Assembly (NCBI GenBank): GCA_002354005.1
Contig: DEKS01000093.1
Coordinates: forward strand, 1-11,420
Origin: Bacteroidales bacterium UBA2716
Lineage (GTDB): Bacteria > Bacteroidota > Bacteroidia > Bacteroidales > UBA932
Reading direction: 5' to 3'
Length of the DNA stretch: 11,420 nucleotides
Part shown: positions 1 to 6,321 of the stretch, in pieces
Numbering within the stretch: the stretch's first letter is position 1
Layout: the number at the start of each line of letters is the position of its first letter
Made by a program: the position numbers and the translations under genes
The notes under the pieces: model-generated
Databases searched by the model: none
The model's input: only the letters and a program-made list of their open reading frames with translations
Told to the model about the DNA's origin: nothing

Positions 1-120
1 AACAGGATTTTGGCGCGCTCCACCATGGCGGGCGTGCCCTTCACGTCAAGGAAGGAAACCAACGCCTCGCCGGTCCCCAGTTCCAGCAACGTGTCGTAGG
101 TCTTGAAGGACGGAGTTGGC
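1..120 (-). pseudogene. Out-of-frame continuation of the DUF853 ATPase gene, cut by the window edge
   Basis: Read on the minus strand one frame over from the upstream ORF, this stretch encodes a family-like segment: NPSFKTYDTLLELGTGEA, then LVSFLDVKGTPAMVERAKIL running to the window edge. The GTGEALVSFLD..G.P..VERA pattern is what DUF853 proteins carry right after the AVKVAADTFRAN region. Removing one base (the A at about 114 on the plus strand, a T on the coding strand) joins the two frames as TFRAN-PSFKTYD without a gap. The intact ancestral gene therefore runs from 1152 off the left edge. The rest of its C-terminus is outside the window. Confidence 0.8.
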
Positions 121-1152
121 GCGGAACGTATCCGCCGCCACCTTCACGGCCTTCTGGTCCTGGGGCGTGTAGGCGCGGAGGGCATGCTGCACGCGGTTGC
201 CCAACTGGCCCAGGATGTTGGAAGGAATATCCGTAGGGCTCTGCGTAATGAACCAGATGCCCACGCCCTTGGAACGGATGAGGCGAATCACCTGCTCGAT
301 CTTGTCCGTAAGGGCCTTGGACGTGCCCTCGAACAGCATGTGGGCCTCGTCAAAGAAGAACACCAGCTTGGGCAGGTCCATTTCCCCTACCTCCGGCAGC
401 GTGGCGTACAATTCAGACAGCAGCCACAGCAGGAAGGTGGAGTAAAGCTTGGGCTGGAGCATGAGTTTGTCCGCCGCCAGCACATTCATGATGCCCTTTC
501 CGCCCTCGCACTGCAGGAGGTCGTAAATGTCAAAATCCGGCTCGCCAAAGAACTTGTCGGCGCCCTGGTTTTCCAGTTCCAACAGCGCCCGCTGGATAGC
601 CCCTACGGAGGCCGATGTCACATTGCCATACTGGGTGGTGAACTCCGCGGCGTTCTGCCCCACAAAGTTGAGCATGGCCCGCAGGTCCTTCAGGTCGATA
701 AGGAGGAGCCCATTGTCGTCCGCAATGCGGAACACGATGTTGAGCACGCCCGTCTGCGTCTCGTTCAGGTCCATCAGGCGCCCGAGCATCTGCGGACCCA
801 TGCGGGAAATGGTGCTGCGCATGGGGTGCCCCTGCTCGCCGAAGACGTCAAAAAAGCGCACCGGGCAGGCCTGGAACTGCGGGTCTGCAATCCCGAACTC
901 CGGCAGGCGCTTCTCAATGAACCCGGACAGGCGGCCCGGCTGCGAGATGCCGCTCAGGTCCCCTTTCATATCGGCCATGAAACAGGGCACGCCGGCCTGG
1001 CAGAAGGTTTCCGCCAGCACCTGCAGCGTCACGGTTTTACCGGTACCGGTAGCACCGGCAATGAGGCCGTGGCGGCACAGCATGTTACCGTTCAGGGAGA
1101 TGGGTCCGTTCGGGGAATGGGCCACGTACAGCCCGCGTTCTTTATCCAGCAT
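46..1152 (-). CDS. HerA-like DUF853 (YjgR-type) ATPase, frameshifted near its C-terminus
   Basis: P-loop ATPase of the HerA/FtsK superfamily, DUF853 (YjgR) group; the physiological role of this group is not settled. Visible motifs are Walker A GATGTGKT at residues 33-40, a DMKGDLSGI segment at 61-69, Walker B LVFFFDEAH at 263-271, a FITQSPTDIP sensor-like segment at 301-310, and GNRVQHALRAYTPQDQKAVK at 318-337. The ATG at 1152 puts the Walker A at the expected distance from the N-terminus. The gene starts 2 bases after the cstA stop, so it is co-transcribed and probably translationally coupled. After TFRAN (about residue 346) the frame leaves the family pattern and stops at 46, while the expected continuation lies in the +1 frame (see the entry for 1-120). 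The family usually reaches about 500 residues, so as read this is a 368-residue truncated product. Either a sequencing error or a real mutation could explain it. The family call is strong. Confidence 0.88.
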   Translation of the reverse strand: MLDKERGLYVAHSPNGPISLNGNMLCRHGLIAGATGTGKTVTLQVLAETFCQAGVPCFMADMKGDLSGISQPGRLSGFIEKRLPEFGIADPQFQACPVRFFDVFGEQGHPMRSTISRMGPQMLGRLMDLNETQTGVLNIVFRIADDNGLLLIDLKDLRAMLNFVGQNAAEFTTQYGNVTSASVGAIQRALLELENQGADKFFGEPDFDIYDLLQCEGGKGIMNVLAADKLMLQPKLYSTFLLWLLSELYATLPEVGEMDLPKLVFFFDEAHMLFEGTSKALTDKIEQVIRLIRSKGVGIWFITQSPTDIPSNILGQLGNRVQHALRAYTPQDQKAVKVAADTFRANSVLQDLRHVAGTGDRRGVGFLP

Positions 1153-1154
1153 AA

Positions 1155-2612
1155 CTATTTTCTATTAAGTCGATAATTCCAAAAATAAAAGCCCGGAATG
1201 GCCAGGATGGCCGACGCCGCCGCAATCCAGGGCGTATATTCCATCGGCACGCCAAAGCCAATCTTGTCCACCAGGATGAAGGTGACGCAGACGGAAGTCA
1301 TGAACACCGCCGGGAAGAACGTCACCAAGTACCAGGCGCCCTTCTTCTCCTTCTCCAGGTAGGTGGTAGCGGTCCACAGCATGATGGCGGCCAGCGCCTG
1401 GTTGCTCCAGCCAAAGTAGCGCCAAATGACGTTGAAGCCGTTGGCATCGGCAATATTGTACCAAAGCAAAAGGGCCGATAAGGCAAACAGCGGAATAGCC
1501 AGAATAAGACGGCTGTAAAGCTTTTTCTGCGGCATGTGCACAAAGTCTGCAATGATGAGGCGGGCGCTACGGAAAGCCGTATCGCCGGAAGTAATGGGTG
1601 CCGCCACCACGCCTAGGACGGCCAGGATGCCACCCACCAGGCCCAGCCAGCCCTGCGAAACCTTGGTGACCACGGTAGGGGCCGATGCCGTAATGTCCGA
1701 TCCCACCTCTGCTGCGCCGCCGTCGAAGAAGAACCAGGAAGCCACGGCCGCCCAGATGAGCGCCACCAGGCCCTCGGTAATCATGGAGCCGTAGAAGATG
1801 GGCCGCCCCAGCTTTTCATTGTCTATGCAGCGGGCCATCATGGGACTCTGGGTAGCGTGAAAGCCGGAAATGGCCCCGCACGCAATGGTGATGAACAGGC
1901 ACGGGAAAATGGGCTGGTCCTTGAGCGCCACCTTGTCCTGCCAGCCCGTCAGGCCATCCCAGATTTCCGGCAGCTGCGGCCACTTGACAAACAGGCACAC
2001 CATGAGCGCCACTGCCATAAAGAGCAGCGCCACGGCAAAAACAGGATAAATTTTGCCGATAAGCTTGTCGATTGGCAGCAGCGTCGCTATAATATAATAT
2101 AGGAAGATGATGCCCACCCAAAGCATGATGGCCTGGCTGGTGCCGTCGCCGGCCATGTCACCCAGAATGAGCGCCGGGCTGTACACGAACACCGTTCCCA
2201 CCAGTGTAAGCAGCACAAGGGAGAACACCAGCATCGCAACCTTGGTGGCCTTGCTCATGTACTTGCCCACCAGTTCGGGCACGCCCACACCGCCGTTCCT
2301 GACGGACATCATGCCCACCATGTAGTCGTGCACGGCACCGGCAAAGATGCAGCCCAGCACAATCCACAGGTAGCTGGCCGGGCCGAATTTAGCGCCCATG
2401 ATGGCGCCGAAGATGGGCCCCGTTCCTGCAATATTCAGGAACTGCACCATGAACACGCGCCAGGAAGGCATGCGGATAAAGTCCACCCCGTCCGCCTTGG
2501 TGATGGCCGGCGTGGGCCGCTTGGGGTCCGGACCGAACACCCGGTCCACAAACGCGCCATAAAACACATACCCCAGAACGAGGGCGACGATGCTTAAAAG
2601 GAATGAAAACAT
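1155..2612 (-). CDS. cstA: CstA-type carbon starvation protein, inner-membrane transporter
   Basis: Polytopic inner-membrane protein of the CstA family, which takes up peptides and/or pyruvate in enterobacteria; the substrate here is not shown. Family signatures are NIAGTGPIFGAIMG at residues 60-73, AGAVHDYMVGMMSVRNGG at 91-108, GAISGFHATQSPMMARCI at 246-263, APITSGDTAFRSARLIIADF at 338-357 and SNQALAAIMLW at 403-413. Long hydrophobic stretches throughout suggest well over ten membrane segments. At 485 residues it matches the short CstA form common in Bacteroidota rather than the ~700-residue E. coli type. The ATG at 2612 is the only sensible start. The base just upstream of it is the end of a 27-base palindromic repeat, so the gene has no Shine-Dalgarno-like leader. 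It lies between rsmD and the DUF853 ATPase gene on the same strand and probably depends on the operon promoter near 4600. No CRP-like or starvation operator was seen. Confidence 0.93.
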   Translation of the reverse strand: MFSFLLSIVALVLGYVFYGAFVDRVFGPDPKRPTPAITKADGVDFIRMPSWRVFMVQFLNIAGTGPIFGAIMGAKFGPASYLWIVLGCIFAGAVHDYMVGMMSVRNGGVGVPELVGKYMSKATKVAMLVFSLVLLTLVGTVFVYSPALILGDMAGDGTSQAIMLWVGIIFLYYIIATLLPIDKLIGKIYPVFAVALLFMAVALMVCLFVKWPQLPEIWDGLTGWQDKVALKDQPIFPCLFITIACGAISGFHATQSPMMARCIDNEKLGRPIFYGSMITEGLVALIWAAVASWFFFDGGAAEVGSDITASAPTVVTKVSQGWLGLVGGILAVLGVVAAPITSGDTAFRSARLIIADFVHMPQKKLYSRLILAIPLFALSALLLWYNIADANGFNVIWRYFGWSNQALAAIMLWTATTYLEKEKKGAWYLVTFFPAVFMTSVCVTFILVDKIGFGVPMEYTPWIAAASAILAIPGFYFWNYRLNRK

Positions 2613-2639
2613 AGATTCTTCGCTTTGCTCAGAATGACA
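2613..2639 (-). repeat. 27-base palindromic dispersed repeat, copy A (entire rsmD-cstA spacer)
   Basis: On the plus strand the unit reads AGATTCTTCGCTTTG followed by CTCAGAATGACA. It fills exactly the gap between the cstA start codon (2612) and the rsmD stop codon (2640). It contains an imperfect palindrome: ATTCT pairs with AGAAT, then there is a 2x2 TC/TC mismatch (GA/GA on the other strand), then GC/GC with a 3-base loop. It is closely related to the copy at 8746-8772 and to the units at 5141-5217. Confidence 0.75.
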
Positions 2640-3170
2640 TTATTCAAAAAAACTGAAATGGACGCGGCCGTAGCAGCGCTCCTTCACAAAATGGGGATGA
2701 TTCACAAAGCTGTGCTCTCCCCCATGTTCCAAAATAAAATAGCGTTCCGGATGCAGGACGCCGGCGGCAAACACCAGGTCTGGCAGGTTTTCCAGGCCCT
2801 CCAGTGCATACGGCGGGTCCGCAAACACAATGTCGAATTTTTCCCGGCAGATGGGCAGGAAGTCGAACACGTTGTCCCGCACCATGGTTACATTCGCAAG
2901 CCCGAGCCGCTGCGCTTCCGTTTTGATGAACGAGGCGTTCTCCCGGGCCATCTCTACTGAGTACACGCGCGCAGCGCCACGGGAGGCGAATTCAAAGGCG
3001 ATGGACCCGGTGCCGCCAAAAAGGTCCAGCACCTTGAGGTCCTGGAACTCGTACTCGTTGTCCAGGATGTTGAACAGGCCTTCCTTGGCGAAGTCCGTGG
3101 TGGGACGGGCCTTGTAGCCTACAGGCGGGGCAATCACCTTCCCCTTCAGTTTTCCGCCGATAATCCTCAT
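2640..3170 (-). CDS. rsmD: 16S rRNA guanine(966)-N2 methyltransferase RsmD
   Basis: SAM-dependent methyltransferase that makes m2G966 in 16S rRNA during 30S assembly (known for RsmD). The 176-residue protein begins MRIIGGKLKG, a typical RsmD N-terminus. It carries ARPTTDFAKEGLFN at residues 21-34, the SAM-binding motif I DLFGGTGSIAFE at 49-60, the acidic motif SVEM at 71-74 and the catalytic DPPY at 118-121. The open frame extends upstream to 3392, but the start at 3170 fits the family and forms an ATGA overlap with the DUF3822 stop codon (3167-3170), so translation is probably coupled. Length is close to the usual 180-190. DUF3822 followed by rsmD is a recurring arrangement in Bacteroidota. 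The 3' end abuts a palindromic repeat and then cstA. Confidence 0.95.
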   Translation of the reverse strand: MRIIGGKLKGKVIAPPVGYKARPTTDFAKEGLFNILDNEYEFQDLKVLDLFGGTGSIAFEFASRGAARVYSVEMARENASFIKTEAQRLGLANVTMVRDNVFDFLPICREKFDIVFADPPYALEGLENLPDLVFAAGVLHPERYFILEHGGEHSFVNHPHFVKERCYGRVHFSFFE

Positions 3171-3856
3171 AGCTGCACCACCCCCTTGAAGTAGCGGTAC
3201 AGGGACATTTCCGCCTCCGGATCCAGCGGTGTGCGGAAGCACACGGTAGAGACCTCCGGATTTAGCTGTAAACGCTTGAGACTGAGGAAAATGAAATATT
3301 CCGCCGTAGTGAAGTCCGGTGCGGCGAACACATTGGCCAGGCACAGGCTCCGGCCCTGGGCAATCACCAGGTGCAGCCAGCCATCTGCCCACGAGGCCAC
3401 AATTTTGTTGTACTCCGACAAGGCTTCCAACTGTCGCAGCAGGTAGTACATTTCCGGGAGCACACGTACGGGCGTTCCGGAGACGGGCAGCACGGTTTGG
3501 GCGATAACCCGGGACAGGGACTCCCCCATGGAGTTGGAATACACCAGCACCGCCGCAAGAGAAGGAACGTTCACCGACTCTACATAGTCTCCTTCCTCCA
3601 GCGCCGCCACCTCGGAAAGGGCGGGGCGGGCCGCACCGGGATTATAGAAACTTTCCGGAACCAGGGCCACCTTGGGCGTAAGGAGGGAAATCTCCACCTC
3701 ACTGTAGCGGCGCTGGAACTCCGGCGTGGTAAAGAGGCGCTCCGCCCCCATCCAGGGAGAGCGGTGCTCCTCCTGTTCTGTACGGGTCTTAAAAGAATAT
3801 CCACTCAAGGAAACTTGAATGGATATTCCTGTATATGGGGTATGCGTCTGGTCCAT
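3167..3856 (-). CDS. DUF3822 family protein
   Basis: A 229-residue cytosolic-looking protein with no signal peptide or membrane segment. It matches the DUF3822 family of Bacteroidota by its overall pattern: an N-terminal SIQVSLSGYSFKTR strand (residues 12-25), FTTPEFQRRYSEVEISLLTPKVALVPESFY in the middle third, and a C-terminal half with IVASWADGWLHLVIAQG and TTAEYFIFLSLKRLQLNPE. The family is thought to have an actin/ASKHA-like fold; its function is unknown and I do not assign one. The gene starts 6 bases after the upstream gene and overlaps rsmD by 4 bases (ATGA), the usual rsmD-linked position, so a role tied to ribosome maturation is possible but only by association. Its first codons hold a strong RNA hairpin (3795-3828) that could limit translation. 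Confidence 0.85.
   Translation of the reverse strand: MDQTHTPYTGISIQVSLSGYSFKTRTEQEEHRSPWMGAERLFTTPEFQRRYSEVEISLLTPKVALVPESFYNPGAARPALSEVAALEEGDYVESVNVPSLAAVLVYSNSMGESLSRVIAQTVLPVSGTPVRVLPEMYYLLRQLEALSEYNKIVASWADGWLHLVIAQGRSLCLANVFAAPDFTTAEYFIFLSLKRLQLNPEVSTVCFRTPLDPEAEMSLYRYFKGVVQL
3795..3828 (-). promoter_or_regulatory. 15-bp hairpin inside the start of the DUF3822 coding region
   Basis: On the minus strand GAATATCCATTCAAG and CTTGAGTGGATATTC are separated by the 4-base loop TTTC. All 15 positions can pair in RNA, one as a G-U wobble. The hairpin covers codons 10-21, starting 28 bases after the start codon. It is unusually strong for an early coding region. A regulatory role is inference. 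Confidence 0.5.
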
Positions 3857-3862
3857 GGAGGA

Positions 3863-4564
3863 CTATTCCCAGTTACCGGCGTTGTTGTTAGGAGCGGTTA
3901 CGCTACCAACCTGCAGGCCTTCGTACTTGTTCTGGTCACGGCACTCGGCATCCTTGTTAATGCGGAGCTGGTTATCCATGCCCTTGCACAGGGCCTTGTA
4001 AGGCATGCGGGCCTCAAACAGGGGCACCTGAACACCGGAAACGGTTTTGATGGTGGACTCCATTTGGGTGAGCTGTTTGCCGGAGAAAGGAATATAGTAC
4101 AGGGAGTCGATGCAGAAATCCGGACGGCTGCGGAAGAGGGTATCCTTTACGGGAATTTCCGTAACGGTGGAGAACACCACCTTGGTACCGGCTGCATAGG
4201 CCTCCTGCAGTTTGGCAGTGATCTCTGCGGGTTTGAGCTTTTTGTTGGCCTTCTTGATGGCCTCCGTGTTGGCAACGGCAACGGAGTCATCGTTGGAGCC
4301 GATCTGCATCACGATGTCCATTTTGCCGGTTTCGTAGAAAATCTTGAGGGAGTCTACGCTGGGGCTGAAACGGCCGTTGACGCTCTTGAAGGCCACCTGC
4401 AGGGTGCGGATGTCCTTAAGACGCTGGATAGCAACATCTGAGCGGGCTTTGAGCTCCTGATTGAACTTGACGGGCTTCTGGACACTCTTTACCGTGAGCC
4501 ATGCGAGCAGGCAGATAATAACCGCCAGAAGGATTTCGAGACCGATTTTTAAACCTTTGTTCAT
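3863..4564 (-). CDS. Conserved Bacteroidota protein with one N-terminal membrane anchor
   Basis: A 233-residue protein with a single hydrophobic segment at residues about 7-25 (IGLEILLAVIICLLAWLTV) after a short positive N-terminus, so it is probably anchored in the inner membrane with the bulk in the periplasm. Residues about 30-60 are charged and helical and could form a coiled coil. They lead into a segment (TLQVAFKSVNGRFSPSVDSL, about 54-73) of a type I associate with uncharacterised Bacteroidota proteins, vaguely like the spacing of pseudopilin-type proteins. The C-terminal tail is low complexity and Asn-rich (PNNNAGNWE). No catalytic motif was recognised, so no function is assigned. It is the first gene of the leftward operon, transcribed from the promoter at 4599-4630 and ending 6 bases before DUF3822. 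The ATG at 4564 places the anchor right at the N-terminus. Confidence 0.8.
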   Translation of the reverse strand: MNKGLKIGLEILLAVIICLLAWLTVKSVQKPVKFNQELKARSDVAIQRLKDIRTLQVAFKSVNGRFSPSVDSLKIFYETGKMDIVMQIGSNDDSVAVANTEAIKKANKKLKPAEITAKLQEAYAAGTKVVFSTVTEIPVKDTLFRSRPDFCIDSLYYIPFSGKQLTQMESTIKTVSGVQVPLFEARMPYKALCKGMDNQLRINKDAECRDQNKYEGLQVGSVTAPNNNAGNWE

Positions 4565-4598
4565 TATTTTAGTGTTTTATAATTTTCCAAACTTCCGA

Positions 4599-4630
4599 CA
4601 AAGTTAACAAAATCATTTCTCAAAAGCAAT
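4599..4630 (-). promoter_or_regulatory. Bacteroidota-type promoter for the leftward operon
   Basis: On the minus strand ATTG (plus 4627-4630) is followed by 20 bases and then TAACTTTG (plus 4599-4606). This is a full match to the -7 consensus TAnnTTTG and a one-mismatch -33 box at the usual spacing. The predicted transcript start lies about 28 bases before the ATG at 4564. It interleaves with the divergent promoter at 4616-4647. Confidence 0.65.
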
Positions 4631-4647
4631 AATCTTTTGTAAATTTG
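4616..4647 (+). promoter_or_regulatory. Bacteroidota-type promoter for the rightward operon
   Basis: TTTC (4616-4619), 20 bases, then TAAATTTG (4640-4647), an exact TAnnTTTG -7 box with a one-mismatch -33 box. Transcription would begin near 4654, only a few bases before the ATG at 4657 or those at 4663 and 4669, so the leader is very short. This also argues against the in-frame TTG at 4645 as the start codon. Confidence 0.65.
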
Positions 4648-4656
4648 CCGTTGCAA

Positions 4657-5754
4657 ATGAGTATGCGCATGCAAGCTGTCAGTCAGGAAAACATCCGGGC
4701 CTTCCGGGAGGCCATACAGCAGTCCACACGGATTGCCGTGGTGGGGCATACCCACCCGGACGGGGATGCGCTGGGTTCCTGCACGGCCCTGTCGCTCTGG
4801 CTTGCGGGCCGCGGCAAAGCGGTCTCCTGCATCTTTCCGGACACCCCGGCGGACAACCTCCTGTTCATCCTGTCGCCGGACGTCAAATACGTGTATTTCG
4901 ATGCCGATGCATCCGCAGCGGAAGCCGCCATCCGGGCCTGTGACCTTATCGTCCAGCTGGACTGCAATCACTTTTCCCGCACGGAAGGGCTGGAACCCTT
5001 CCTCAAGGCCTCCACGGCACGGAAAATCCTCATCGACCATCACCTGAATCCGGACCGGGAAAGTTTTGACGTGGTGTTCTCAACGCCGGAGATTTCCAGC
5101 GCCTCGGAGCTGCTGTATTGGGTATTGAAAGCTGCGGATGGAGATTTCTCGACTTCGCCTTCGGCTCCGCTCGAAATGACAGAAGACTTGTCATGTCGAG
5201 CGCAGTCGAGACATCTCATGACAATTGGTACGGCACTCATGGCGGGGATGACCACAGACACCAACAACTTTGCCAACTCCGTGTTCCCGTCCACTTTCCA
5301 GATGGCCTCGGAGCTCATCGCCGCGGGCGTGAACCGCGACGCCCTGCTCCAGCAGCTGTACAGCAGCTACCGGGAAAACCGCGTGCGCCTGATGGGCTAC
5401 ATGCAGTACGAGGGCCTCAAGGTGCTGCCGGAAGGCGCCGCCTACATGATCCTCACCAAAGACATCATGTCCCGCTTCGACCTTCGCGAGGGAGAATCGG
5501 AAGGCCTGGTGAATGTGCCGCTTTCCATTGGGGCGGTAAAGCTGAGCGTGCTCCTGAAGGAGGACGACGGCCATTTCCGCGTGTCGGTGCGCTCCAAGAA
5601 AGGGACGTCGGCCCAGCAGCTGGCAGTGCGCTTCTTCCATGGCGGCGGACACGAGAACGCCTCCGGCGGCAAGCTGTTCATCGGCCCGGACATTGCCAAC
5701 GCCCAAGCGGCAGAGGCCTACGTGTCAAACGCCCTTAAAACCTTTCTTGGATGA
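4657..5754 (+). CDS. NrnA-like DHH/DHHA1 phosphoesterase with an in-frame palindromic-repeat insertion
   Basis: DHH-family phosphoesterase related to NrnA, which degrades nanoRNA and pAp in other bacteria; that role is inferred here. Residue numbers count from the ATG at 4657 (365 residues). Metal-binding motifs are VGHTHPDGDALGS at 29-41, VQLDCNHFSRTEGLE at 99-113, ILIDHH at 124-129 and GMTTDTNNF at 197-205. The C-terminal DHHA1 motif FHGGGHENASGG is at 327-338. Residues 162-187 (GDFSTSPSAPLEM through SCRAQSRHL) are low complexity, fit no family pattern, and are encoded by an inverted pair of palindromic repeats (5141-5217). The frame stays open through the insertion and all catalytic motifs remain, so activity is probably kept. 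ATGs at 4663 and 4669 are alternative starts, and 4645 (TTG) lies inside the promoter. It is the first gene of the rightward operon and overlaps the next gene by ATGA (5751-5754). Confidence 0.9.
   Translation: MSMRMQAVSQENIRAFREAIQQSTRIAVVGHTHPDGDALGSCTALSLWLAGRGKAVSCIFPDTPADNLLFILSPDVKYVYFDADASAAEAAIRACDLIVQLDCNHFSRTEGLEPFLKASTARKILIDHHLNPDRESFDVVFSTPEISSASELLYWVLKAADGDFSTSPSAPLEMTEDLSCRAQSRHLMTIGTALMAGMTTDTNNFANSVFPSTFQMASELIAAGVNRDALLQQLYSSYRENRVRLMGYMQYEGLKVLPEGAAYMILTKDIMSRFDLREGESEGLVNVPLSIGAVKLSVLLKEDDGHFRVSVRSKKGTSAQQLAVRFFHGGGHENASGGKLFIGPDIANAQAAEAYVSNALKTFLG
5141..5217 (+). repeat. 77-base inverted pair of palindromic repeat units inside the NrnA-like gene
   Basis: Left unit 5141-5181 begins GAGATTTCTCGACTTCG and ends CTCGAAATGACA. 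Right unit 5189-5217 is its near inverse, TGTCATGTCGAGCG then CAGTCGAGACATCTC. A 7-base loop separates them. The left unit carries about 11 extra bases (near 5158-5168). Each unit shows the 5-bp stem plus 2x2 TC/TC (GA/GA) mismatch seen in the 27-base copies at 2613 and 8746. The reading frame crosses it without a stop. Confidence 0.8.
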
Positions 5755-6320
5755 AGCGCAGCACCCTCATACTAAGCTGTTTGCTTGCCTTGGGGCTGGC
5801 AGCTTCCTGCGTAAAGCAGTCGCTGCAGAGCACCTACGACAAACAAACCTCCTACATTGACAATTTTGTCGCCACCCAGATGAAGGCCGACTCCACCGCG
5901 ACGCTGGTGCGCAACGGCGGCAGCTACAGGCTCACCCTGGCCGACACCCTGGACCGCGTGTTCGGGGAACGCGATTCCCTGAAAGAGGGGCAGCGCGTTT
6001 CGCTCTGGTACGCCTGCTTCACCCTCACCGGCAACAGCATCGCCACCTCCAACCTGGTAGCCACCAATGTGCGGGAGGTAGCGGAAATGGCCAAATGGAA
6101 GCTGGCCGACAGCACCAATATTTTCCATCTGGACACCATCCGGGCAGATAAAAGCCTGGTGGAGGGCCTGTACAAGGGCATCCAGGGGGTCCAGCAGTTC
6201 GACCACGGCTATATCCTTTTCACGGGCGAATATGGCTTTGGCAACATGGCGCGGGGCACGATTCCTGCAAGAAGCGCCCTGGTTTACCAATTTATAATTG
6301 ATGAAATTTTAGATGACTGA
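5751..6320 (+). CDS. Lipoprotein with a degenerate FKBP-like domain
   Basis: A 189-residue predicted lipoprotein: positive start (MKRS), hydrophobic core and lipobox LAASC with Cys20. The C-terminal half follows the FKBP peptidyl-prolyl isomerase pattern. QRVSLWYACFTLTGNSIATSN (81-101) sits where active FKBPs have VxYTGxLxxGxxFDSS, LVEGLYKGIQGV (136-147) replaces the GWxxGL turn, and YGFGNMARGTIPARSALVYQFIIDEI (161-186) matches the terminal YG...IPxxxxLVFxVEL strand. The usual FD pair and GxxFD loop are absent, so isomerase activity is doubtful and a chaperone or structural role is possible. It overlaps the NrnA-like gene by 4 bases and the next FKBP lipoprotein by a few, so the two lipoproteins are made together. 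The protein would be exported and lipidated in the periplasm or outer membrane. FKBP assignment is moderate, lipoprotein assignment strong. Confidence 0.78.
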   Translation: MKRSTLILSCLLALGLAASCVKQSLQSTYDKQTSYIDNFVATQMKADSTATLVRNGGSYRLTLADTLDRVFGERDSLKEGQRVSLWYACFTLTGNSIATSNLVATNVREVAEMAKWKLADSTNIFHLDTIRADKSLVEGLYKGIQGVQQFDHGYILFTGEYGFGNMARGTIPARSALVYQFIIDEILDD

Positions 6321-6321
6321 T

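Noticed and set aside
1037..1050. Perfect 14-base palindrome TACCGGTACCGGTA
   Set aside because: It is the coding sequence of the repeated T-G-T-G in the Walker A loop of the ATPase, so protein constraint explains it.
103..1176. Long open frame on the plus strand opposite the DUF853 ATPase gene
   Set aside because: Its translation is His/Gln/Arg-rich with no recognisable motif and lies opposite a gene with clear Walker motifs; it is an antisense shadow of GC-rich codon use.
3171..3392. N-terminal extension of rsmD
   Set aside because: The extra residues lie inside the DUF3822 gene and do not look like RsmD; the ATG at 3170 gives the family start and an ATGA overlap.
4645..4656. TTG start for the NrnA-like gene
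   Set aside because: The codon is part of the predicted -7 promoter box and would lie upstream of the transcript start.
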